In this document: positions 6,774-12,586 of the stretch, in pieces
How positions within the stretch are numbered: position 1 is the stretch's first letter
Layout of the letters: each line of letters begins with the position of its first letter
Assembly (NCBI GenBank): GCA_002171675.1
Contig: NHDX01000015.1
Coordinates: forward strand, 12,417-25,002
DNA: 12,586 nucleotides
Source of the DNA: Chloroflexi bacterium TMED70
GTDB taxonomy: Bacteria > Chloroflexota > Dehalococcoidia > Lucifugimonadales > Lucifugimonadaceae
Direction of reading: 5' to 3'
The notes under the pieces: generated by a model
Told to the model about the DNA's origin: nothing
The model's database searches: none
What the model saw: only the letters and a program-made list of their open reading frames with translations
Made by a program: the position numbers and the translations under genes

Positions 6774-7716
6774 CGTTTTCTAGCCAGTGACTTAATGCTG
6801 TTCCAATATTTACTATTCTTGAACATCTAAAAGGACCATTTACATATTGATTGATAGTATTACGAGCAAAAGGAGATATTTTATCTAGAGCAATGTCATC
6901 ACGTAATTGCATCATTCTATTCCCTTCTTCAACAGCAATTTTAGATACACTACGTGCACCTATAGATATTTCCCCTGTTTGTTGTGCATTTTGAAGTTTT
7001 ACTTGCATTAAAGAAAGTAAATTTGGCCAATATGCTAGATGCCTGAAAATTGTTGCAATACCAGAATTTGCTCCTGTAGTACCAAATTTATTAGTTTTTA
7101 AGATTACATCCCAAACTGAATCAGAGATTTCTTCACGTGGCAGCAATCTTGGAATATTACCGGTTAAGACATTCGTCTTGACAGGTGTATAAGCTATATA
7201 TTTTTTACTTTGAATAGGTACAAGGGATGATAGAGTAAGCAAATTTAAACTATTAGATCGATTGTATGCTTTTAGAATAGATGTTGCACTTTTTAGATCA
7301 TCTGAAGATACTCCAAATTGTTCAATTTCATTTAAAGAAATAGGCATTAATTTTGGGAATGATGCTTCTGATCTTAGCCTATTTAATGCAGCTTCAGGTT
7401 GATCTGTTTTATAAATTGGTTTTACTGATCTCCAAGCTGAATCTAGATCTTCAAATGAATCTGCTAAAATTCTCCATATTGATGTCAATATAGGTATTTT
7501 CATTGTAGAACGAATATCAGAAAAAATTTTAGCTATTTCACCGGTTGCTTCTGATTCTGCTAGTGCCGTAACAGTATCATGAATTACATCTTTTTTATTA
7601 AGTTTTCCTGTTACTTCAAAATCTTTCCATTTATCAGATTTATTTTTATTTATTTTCCTATATAAATTATCTTTGTTAACTTTTTTTATTTTTTCATAAT
7701 ATTCTTTATCATCCAT
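6766..7716 (-). CDS. DehI-fold (2-haloacid dehalogenase family) protein lacking the catalytic Asp
   Basis: A 316-aa protein of the DehI family, all-alpha pseudo-dimers that hydrolyse both enantiomers of 2-haloacids. The match is clearest at residues 59-96 (GEIAKIFSDIRSTMKIP, later LDSAW) and 219-232 (GIATIFRHLAYWPN). Aligned with Pseudomonas DehI from memory, N114 corresponds to N155 (AYNRSN) and Y265 to Y291. However, the water-activating D189 corresponds to I223, S188 to T222 and W34 to I76. No Asp or Glu occurs between D203 and E249, so a shifted alignment does not rescue the acid. A Lys-rich N-terminal extension of about 45 residues has no counterpart. The ATG has AAGGA 8 nt upstream and lies 17 bp after the enolase-superfamily gene, probably one operon. 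It is unlikely to be a hydrolytic dehalogenase; the real substrate is unknown. Confidence 0.8.
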   Translation of the reverse strand: MDDKEYYEKIKKVNKDNLYRKINKNKSDKWKDFEVTGKLNKKDVIHDTVTALAESEATGEIAKIFSDIRSTMKIPILTSIWRILADSFEDLDSAWRSVKPIYKTDQPEAALNRLRSEASFPKLMPISLNEIEQFGVSSDDLKSATSILKAYNRSNSLNLLTLSSLVPIQSKKYIAYTPVKTNVLTGNIPRLLPREEISDSVWDVILKTNKFGTTGANSGIATIFRHLAYWPNLLSLMQVKLQNAQQTGEISIGARSVSKIAVEEGNRMMQLRDDIALDKISPFARNTINQYVNGPFRCSRIVNIGTALSHWLENAK

Positions 7717-7733
7717 AAATTTTTTCCTTAAAT

Positions 7734-8888
7734 TTATACAGAATATCCTACAGAACCATCATTTCTTATTGGGATATTTTGCTTTAACCTACTTTCAAAT
7801 GTTTGCTTCTTTAATTTTTCAAAATCAACATTTATTCCTATTCCTACACATTCTGGAACATTTATGTATCCACCATTTCTTATCCAATCCGAATTAAAAA
7901 TTTTATTTATTTTAGACTCATCTATTGTTGAGTATTCTTGAGTTATAAAATTAGGTATTGAAGTATCTATATTACAAGCTGCAGCTGTTATAACAGGCCC
8001 TAAATAATTATGAGTTACTATAGCAGAGTGATAAGATTCTGCAATGGAGGCAATTTTCTTAACATGGGTTATTCCACCTGCTAATCCAACATCTGGTCTT
8101 GCATATTGGCTACCTCCTAATTCAAACATTTCTCTAAACTCCCAGATATTGTGCATTCGTTCTCCGTTTGCTAAAGGCATTGTGGTTTTAGTTGCTATTT
8201 CAGATTGAGATTTTATTGAATCTATTTGAATAGGATCTTCATAAAATAAGGGATGAAATTCCAAAAGTTCATCAGCTAAAGCCAATGCATTCATCGGGGT
8301 TAGTTTCCTGTGGATTTCTAATATAATATCAATATCTAACCCAGCTCCTTCACGCAGAGCTGCAACGTTTTCTCTTGTTTCAAAAATCAATCTAGATAAA
8401 GTCATAGATTCATAACCATCTGGAAGTGGATCTATTTTTATGGCAGTATAACCCTCAGAAACAGCATCCATAGCATTAAGCCTTAATCCTTCAGGTGTTG
8501 TGCCTTGATCTGCAGCATCTGGCCTATCGCTTCCCATTAATAGGTGTAATCTGATTTTCTCTCTCATTTTCCCACCTAATAATTGCCACACAGATGTATC
8601 TAAAAATTTTCCTTTTATGTCCCATAATGCAATATCTATTGCACTTATAGCTGCAGTTAAGATAGAACCTCTGAATGGTCCCATTCTATAAAGATACTGC
8701 CAATGGTGATCTATTTGAAGAGGATCTTTACCTAAAAGATATTCCCTAAAGCTTGAAATCACACTATCAGTTGCTTCCATGTAACCCCAGCAAGCAGATT
8801 GTCCGATACCTTCAATTCCTGTGTCAGTAACAATTCTTACTATATGACTATTTCCTGCTAATACAGAATCAACATTCTCAATTTTCAT
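7734..8888 (-). CDS. Enolase-superfamily acid-sugar dehydratase (GalD/ManD-like, mandelate racemase fold)
   Basis: A 384-aa member of the mandelate racemase/galactonate dehydratase branch, which abstracts the proton alpha to a carboxylate with Mg2+ and usually eliminates water to a 2-keto-3-deoxy acid. I chose the ATG at 8888 (MKIENVD, the usual family start); a TTG at 8897 would add three residues. Numbered from that TTG: metal ligands E194 (EIHRKLTP), E220 (FYEDP) and E246 (NGERM); H196 as likely general acid; D269 (RPDVGLAGGIT) and H296 (THNYLGP) as the His-Asp dyad; E321 (TQEYS). This residue set matches D-galactonate and mannonate dehydratases, except for Glu at the first ligand where Asp is normal. 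Sugar specificity cannot be assigned. It leads a two-gene unit with the DehI-fold gene and is divergent from two hydrolases. Confidence 0.88.
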   Translation of the reverse strand: MKIENVDSVLAGNSHIVRIVTDTGIEGIGQSACWGYMEATDSVISSFREYLLGKDPLQIDHHWQYLYRMGPFRGSILTAAISAIDIALWDIKGKFLDTSVWQLLGGKMREKIRLHLLMGSDRPDAADQGTTPEGLRLNAMDAVSEGYTAIKIDPLPDGYESMTLSRLIFETRENVAALREGAGLDIDIILEIHRKLTPMNALALADELLEFHPLFYEDPIQIDSIKSQSEIATKTTMPLANGERMHNIWEFREMFELGGSQYARPDVGLAGGITHVKKIASIAESYHSAIVTHNYLGPVITAAACNIDTSIPNFITQEYSTIDESKINKIFNSDWIRNGGYINVPECVGIGINVDFEKLKKQTFESRLKQNIPIRNDGSVGYSV

Positions 8889-8997
8889 TTGTACCAATTC
8901 TTTCAGATTTTTTATTAAAAGTATTAAATTTATTTTATTTATTTACATCATAATATAAACTTTCATTGAATCCACACAAAAATCAAAAAAGGGAAAA
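8889..8997. promoter_or_regulatory. Divergent intergenic region between dehydratase and hydrolase operons
   Basis: About 110 bp, nearly all A and T, that must contain the start signals of both operons. On the + side a purine-rich AAAGGGAAAA leads into the ATG at 8998, a usable ribosome binding site. Several TATAAT-like words occur on both strands (around 8950-8958) but none has a matching -35, so I cannot name specific promoters. No inverted repeat of note is seen. Confidence 0.4.
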
Positions 8998-9804
8998 ATG
9001 TATAAGGAATTTTTTTGTCATACTAATGATGTTGCAATTAACATAGCATCAAGAGAAAAAAATGAAAATGATGTCAGTATTTTATTTGTTCATGGATTTT
9101 TAGAAAGATGGCAATCATGGCAAAAAATAATGGATAATATTCCTTCGCATTATAATATTTATTCCGTCGACCTAAGAGGATTTGGTAGATCTGGTAAAAC
9201 ACTAATATCTCATAAAAGATCTACTTGGGCAGATGATATATCAAACATAATTTCTAAACTCAATTTAAAAAATATCTATTTAGTAGGTCACTCATTAGGA
9301 GGCCCAATAGTAGCTTCAGTTTCATCAAAAAATTATAGTCAAATAAAAGGAGTTATTTTAGAGGATCCATTTTTAGGAACTCAACCAGTAGATAAAACAG
9401 GAAGAGCAAGTAGAGGGAAAATAGTTGCAGAAACAATAGATAATTCTAAAAGTTTAAATGAAGCAATCATGAAATTGAAAAAATTAAGACCCGACTGGAG
9501 AGATGATATACCTGTTGAGATAGCAACTGCCAGAATGTTTACTGATAATTTTTTATTAGAAGTACCAAGAAAATTCAAAGATGATTTTTCAATTGAAGAA
9601 ATTTATAAAAATGTAAAAAATGACACGATTTTGAACCACTCAAATCCAGATTTTGGAGGAATAAATTCTGAAGAAAATATAAATTATCTTAAAAATTTAA
9701 ATTCATCTATTAAGATAAATAAATGGGAAAAATCAGGTCATAATATACATAGAGACTTTCCTGCAGAATTTTCTAAATCCATACTTGAATTCATAGAAAA
9801 CTAA
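8998..9804 (+). CDS. Alpha/beta-hydrolase fold protein 1
   Basis: A 268-aa cytoplasmic serine hydrolase, with no signal peptide. The oxyanion HG motif is at 32-33 (VHGF), the nucleophile is S99 in GHSLGG, and the base is H248 in SGHNIH. The acid is ambiguous: D123 after strand 6 (LEDP) is shared with the next gene, whereas after strand 7, where the neighbour has AGDE, this protein has SNPDFGG with Asn in place of Asp and D218 two residues later. A helical cap lies at about 130-205. The substrate (ester, lactone or C-C bond) cannot be told. The stop codon abuts the ATG of a second hydrolase of the same length, so the two are translationally coupled. Its operon is divergent from the dehydratase operon, hinting at shared substrates. 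Confidence 0.85.
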   Translation: MYKEFFCHTNDVAINIASREKNENDVSILFVHGFLERWQSWQKIMDNIPSHYNIYSVDLRGFGRSGKTLISHKRSTWADDISNIISKLNLKNIYLVGHSLGGPIVASVSSKNYSQIKGVILEDPFLGTQPVDKTGRASRGKIVAETIDNSKSLNEAIMKLKKLRPDWRDDIPVEIATARMFTDNFLLEVPRKFKDDFSIEEIYKNVKNDTILNHSNPDFGGINSEENINYLKNLNSSIKINKWEKSGHNIHRDFPAEFSKSILEFIEN

Positions 9805-10611
9805 ATGAAAAATTATTTCCTAGTTGAAAATAAAAAGATATTCTTCCAAAAGTTTGGAGATGGTCCTCCAATAATTTTACTACATGGAATTTCCAATTCA
9901 TCTAAAACATGGAATAACATATCAAAAAAATTATCAAAAATTCGCACAGTTTACCTTATAGATTTTAGAGGTCATGGAAATTCTGATCATTTCGATAATT
10001 ACGAATGGATAAATTTTAGTAATGATATAGTAGCTTTTATAGAAAAAAATATAGATTCTAAAGTAGAAATAATTGGACATTCATTAGGGGCATGTGTTGC
10101 AACAAAAGTCAGCCAAATACTCAAAACCAATATTAAAGCATTAATACTAGAAGACCCTCCATTCTTTACTCACAAAAGACAGGGAGAAAAAGGAATAAGT
10201 CAAAGATTTCAACATAATTTATATTTATCAAAAAATTTTAATTCTAAAAATAAAATTTTAGAAAAATTAAAAAATAATTCTAAATTATCTAACGTTAAGA
10301 ATTTAGAATTAATTTCTGAAAACCTAGCTAATCTTGATTACAAAGTTTTAGAAGCAACTATCAATGGAGAAGCATTGAAATCTTTTCATCCTGAAGAAAT
10401 TATTCCAGAAATTTCAGGAATCAGAACATTATTATTAGCTGGAGATGAAATAAAAACTGGTGGAGTAATAACAAGTACAGAGATAAAAAAAATTAAAAGT
10501 ATTATGAATAATCTAGAAGTTATTCATCTTAAAGAAATAGGTCACAATATTCATGATGAAATCCCTGAAGAATTTGAAAATATAGTTTTTAATTTCCTAG
10601 ATAACGGGTAA
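9805..10611 (+). CDS. Alpha/beta-hydrolase fold protein 2
   Basis: A 268-aa hydrolase, a diverged paralog of the preceding gene and starting directly at its stop codon (TAAATG, no gap, no separate Shine-Dalgarno). HG at 27-28 (LLHG), nucleophile S93 in GHSLGA, acid candidates D117 (LEDPP) and D214 (LAGDEIKTGG), base H247 in IGHNIH. Here the strand-7 Asp is present, so the triad looks complete in the usual arrangement. A Lys/Asn-rich cap occupies about 120-200. No membrane or secretion signal. The stop overlaps the convergent pgpA by 15 bp. The close pairing suggests related substrates or a heteromeric enzyme; neither can be confirmed from the sequence. Confidence 0.87.
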   Translation: MKNYFLVENKKIFFQKFGDGPPIILLHGISNSSKTWNNISKKLSKIRTVYLIDFRGHGNSDHFDNYEWINFSNDIVAFIEKNIDSKVEIIGHSLGACVATKVSQILKTNIKALILEDPPFFTHKRQGEKGISQRFQHNLYLSKNFNSKNKILEKLKNNSKLSNVKNLELISENLANLDYKVLEATINGEALKSFHPEEIIPEISGIRTLLLAGDEIKTGGVITSTEIKKIKSIMNNLEVIHLKEIGHNIHDEIPEEFENIVFNFLDNG

Positions 10612-11106
10612 TTCAATAAAAGATTCTATTATTAGAACAAAAATAAGAGTAAAAACACCTGCAACTATATCATCACCCAATACTCCATATGCTTTAGGAA
10701 GCTCTTCAAATTTATTAATTGGATAAGGCTTAAAAATATCAAAGAATCTAAATATAAAAAAAGCAAGTATAAAGGCAAATAAATTATATTCTAATATTAC
10801 GATAGGAATATACATTCCAACCCATTCATCAAAAACAACATGATGAGGATCTGGGTCTTCTTTAGAAATAGATCTATTTATAGTAAATATACCTAGTGGT
10901 AAATACAAAATTAATATTATTAGATTTATTATTAAGAATAAATTTTCAGACAAATCAAAAAAATCAACTAGCAAATATCTTAATAAAATAAAATAGATTA
11001 GGCAAAATAAAGCAGCCCAGCTTCCTCCTCCTCTTAAGGGGAAATATCCAATATAAAATACAGATGATACTAATTTAGAGAAAGTAGTAATTTTTTTAGA
11101 ATTCAT
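10597..11106 (-). CDS. pgpA: Phosphatidylglycerophosphatase A
   Basis: A 169-aa integral membrane Mg2+-dependent phosphatase that converts phosphatidylglycerophosphate to phosphatidylglycerol, a late step of membrane lipid synthesis. Family motifs are present in order: GGGSWAA 26-32 near the N terminus, FDEWVGM 92-98, FRFFDIFKPYPI 119-130 and GVLGDDIVAG 141-150; the acidic D93, E94, D123, D145 and D146 are the expected metal and phosphate site. Hydrophobic segments at about 30-47, 55-75, 99-122 and 148-164 fit its four-span topology. It starts 7 bp after the stop of the hydroxypyruvate isomerase gene without a Shine-Dalgarno of its own, so translation probably depends on that gene. A lipid gene behind two sugar-acid isomerases makes little functional sense and may reflect genome compaction. 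Its 3' end overlaps hydrolase 2. Confidence 0.94.
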   Translation of the reverse strand: MNSKKITTFSKLVSSVFYIGYFPLRGGGSWAALFCLIYFILLRYLLVDFFDLSENLFLIINLIILILYLPLGIFTINRSISKEDPDPHHVVFDEWVGMYIPIVILEYNLFAFILAFFIFRFFDIFKPYPINKFEELPKAYGVLGDDIVAGVFTLIFVLIIESFIELPVI

Positions 11107-11113
11107 GGCTGTA

Positions 11114-11890
11114 TTATAAATTATTTTTTAGCCATGATAATGAATCATTAGTATTAACTAAAGGTGAATATTCACAACCAACCCATCCTTCATAATTTAT
11201 TTCATCTAATAAATTAAAAATATGCTTATAGTTTATTTCTCCTGTTCCAGGTTCATTTCTTCCTGGATTATCTGCAATTTGAATATGACCTATCTTATCC
11301 TGTAATGCAATAATTTTTCTAGATAAATCACCTTCCATAATTTGCATGTGATAAACATCATAAAGAAGATATGCATTTTCATGGTTAATTTCTTCAATCA
11401 GATCTATTCCCTGTTTTGATGTATTAATAAAAAATCCTGGTTGATCTACTGTATTTATTGGTTCAATTAAGGCTTTTATATTTTTTTCTGATAACTTTTC
11501 AGATGCTATTCTTTGATTTTCAACTAAAACATTATAAATTTCATCATCATCAAAATTTTCTGGCTTTGTTCCTACCCCTGTATTTATCCCAATACAACCT
11601 AGGTTTGAAGCATAATTTATTCCTAATTCTAGTCTTTCCAAAAATAGATCTTTTCTATCAGGCCTAAGTGCTATATTTGCTAAGTTGGTATCTGGATCTT
11701 GCACTGGTAAATTTATTATTACATGTTTTAATTTATATAAATCTAATTTTTCTCTAATTTGGTCAACTTCCAAAGAATAAGGGGCCTGTAATTCGACTCC
11801 TTCAAACCCAGATTTTGAAGCTTGTTCATATCTATCTATAAGATCATATTCGTTATACATGAACTGTAAATTTGCTTCAAATTTAGGCAC
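11114..11890 (-). CDS. hyi: Hydroxypyruvate isomerase family TIM-barrel protein, divergent paralog
   Basis: A 258-aa AP-endonuclease-2-like TIM barrel, the same length as E. coli Hyi, which interconverts hydroxypyruvate and tartronate semialdehyde. E143 (LIEPIN) and E240 (GCEYSP) fall on the catalytic glutamate positions; D178 (YDVYHMQ) and Q204 (HIQIADNPGRNEPG) complete the metal and substrate site. The start is GTG at 11890, fixed by a GGAGGG site 4 nt upstream, overlapping the previous gene by 8 bp. The segment at 61-76 reads LPVQDPDTNLANIALR, lacking the GDxxxGxRG pattern seen in E. coli Hyi and in the neighbouring paralog, so its substrate may differ. Related families include 2-oxo-tetronate isomerase OtnI, but YDVYHMQ and the ADNPGR block favour Hyi. 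Confidence 0.85.
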   Translation of the reverse strand: MPKFEANLQFMYNEYDLIDRYEQASKSGFEGVELQAPYSLEVDQIREKLDLYKLKHVIINLPVQDPDTNLANIALRPDRKDLFLERLELGINYASNLGCIGINTGVGTKPENFDDDEIYNVLVENQRIASEKLSEKNIKALIEPINTVDQPGFFINTSKQGIDLIEEINHENAYLLYDVYHMQIMEGDLSRKIIALQDKIGHIQIADNPGRNEPGTGEINYKHIFNLLDEINYEGWVGCEYSPLVNTNDSLSWLKNNL

Positions 11891-12586
11891 TTTTCCCTCC
11901 GATATTATCTATCCAAGATAAACCTTTAATTGTATCTCCTAGAGGTGAATACTCACATCCAATCCATCCTAGATAATTTTCAGACAAATGTTTAAAAACA
12001 TTTTCATAATTTATCTCTCCAGAACCTGGTTCATTTCTACCTGGGTTATCTGCAATTTGAATATGTCCAATTTTATCCTTATTATTATCAAAGGTTCTAA
12101 TAATATCTCCTTCCATAATTTGCATATGATAAATATCATATTGAATTTTTACTGAGTCTAAATTAATCTCATCAATAATTTTTCTACAATGTTGAGTGTT
12201 AGAAATAAAATAATTAGGGGCATCGATAGTATTTAGAGCCTCTACCAAGATCATGATATTTGTATTTTTTAATACATCAGATGCATAATTAAGATTTTCA
12301 ATCAAAGTATCGTGTAACTGAGATTTGGTAAATTTATCATTATCTATTCCAACTAAAACTGTAAGCCTTTCACAGCTCAAATGATTGGCATATTCTAAAG
12401 CTTTGTGTACACCTTCTTGAAACTCTGATTTTCTATCAGGAAAAATTGCAATTCCTCGATCTCCAGCTGCAAAATCACCAGCTGGAAAATCAAATAAAAT
12501 TTGTTTTAGATTATTTTTTTCTAACTCTGCTTTTATATCGTCTTTATCAAAATCATAAGGGAAAAGATATTCCACTCCTTCAAAGC
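11883..12586 (-). CDS. hyi: Hydroxypyruvate isomerase, N-terminus cut by window edge (233 residues visible)
   Basis: TIM-barrel isomerase of the Hyi family, open to the end of the window. The frame continues past the GTG at 12575 with FEG, so the visible start FEGVEYLFPYDF aligns with GFRGVEFMFPYDY of E. coli Hyi and only about 28 residues are missing. Counting the first complete visible codon as 1: the substrate loop PAGDFAAGDRGIA (34-46) is canonical, catalytic E115 (LVEALN) and E211 (GCEYSP) are present, and D150 (QYDIYHMQIMEGD) and the ADNPGRNEPG block are intact. It is the more typical member of the pair and the first visible gene of the operon with the divergent hyi and pgpA. It likely acts in glyoxylate, glycerate or sugar-acid metabolism. 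LVEALN resembles OtnI slightly, so 2-oxo-tetronate isomerase is the main alternative. Confidence 0.87.
   Translation of the reverse strand, partial: FEGVEYLFPYDFDKDDIKAELEKNNLKQILFDFPAGDFAAGDRGIAIFPDRKSEFQEGVHKALEYANHLSCERLTVLVGIDNDKFTKSQLHDTLIENLNYASDVLKNTNIMILVEALNTIDAPNYFISNTQHCRKIIDEINLDSVKIQYDIYHMQIMEGDIIRTFDNNKDKIGHIQIADNPGRNEPGSGEINYENVFKHLSENYLGWIGCEYSPLGDTIKGLSWIDNIGGKSA
11895..11900 (-). promoter_or_regulatory. Shine-Dalgarno fixing the GTG start of the second hyi gene
   Basis: GGAGGG on the - strand, followed by AAAA and GTG. It lies inside the last codons of the upstream hyi paralog and is the best ribosome binding site in the right half of the window. It supports the GTG at 11890 as the real start and indicates independent, efficient initiation rather than pure coupling. 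Confidence 0.75.

Noticed and set aside
6766..7716. Straight annotation as 2-haloacid dehalogenase
   Set aside because: The fold matches but the catalytic Asp is replaced by Ile, so the activity should not be transferred.
8998..9804. Haloalkane dehalogenase next to the DehI-like gene, suggesting organohalide degradation
   Set aside because: The nucleophile is Ser in GHSLGG, not Asp, so it is a serine hydrolase and gives no support for halide chemistry.

Overview
The window is densely coded, very AT-rich bacterial DNA (about 30% G+C by eye). Intergenic gaps are tiny, convergent genes overlap at their 3' ends, and one GTG start overlaps the gene before it. This compactness, together with catabolic families (a GalD-like enolase-superfamily dehydratase, a DehI-fold protein, alpha/beta hydrolases and paired hydroxypyruvate isomerases), suggests a free-living, streamlined, heterotrophic marine bacterium. 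A low-G+C SAR202-type Chloroflexota is a reasonable guess because that group is known for enolase-superfamily expansions. No taxonomic marker in the window settles this.

Left part (1-4589). The window opens inside polA on the + strand, missing roughly the first 80 codons. A tRNA-Ser(UGA) follows. Next, on the - strand, is a YheS-type ABC-F ATPase, preceded by an overlooked 33-codon gene (4488-4589) for a single-span membrane peptide with a strong Shine-Dalgarno. The two form a likely operon.

Middle (4590-6773). A 150-bp divergent intergenic region containing a perfect 9-bp inverted repeat leads into sucC-sucD on the + strand, separated by 3 bp. They encode the two subunits of an ADP-forming succinyl-CoA synthetase-type enzyme. 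The catalytic histidine and nucleotide-grasp residues are conserved, but the CoA-binding loop of the alpha subunit and the substrate loop of the beta subunit depart from the usual pattern.

Right part (6766-12586). This looks like a catabolic neighbourhood. A - strand pair encodes an enolase-superfamily acid-sugar dehydratase and a DehI-fold protein whose catalytic aspartate is gone. Divergent from it is a + strand pair of alpha/beta hydrolases, each 268 aa, joined with no gap. Convergent with those is a - strand operon: a hydroxypyruvate isomerase cut by the window edge, a second divergent hydroxypyruvate isomerase paralog, and pgpA. A plausible but unproven picture is that hydrolases release a hydroxy or sugar acid, the dehydratase and DehI-fold protein process it, and the isomerases feed three-carbon products toward central metabolism. 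The strongest leads for something new are the DehI-fold protein, the small membrane peptide upstream of the ABC-F gene, and the unequal Hyi pair. I saw no CRISPR array, insertion sequence, integrase or phage gene.
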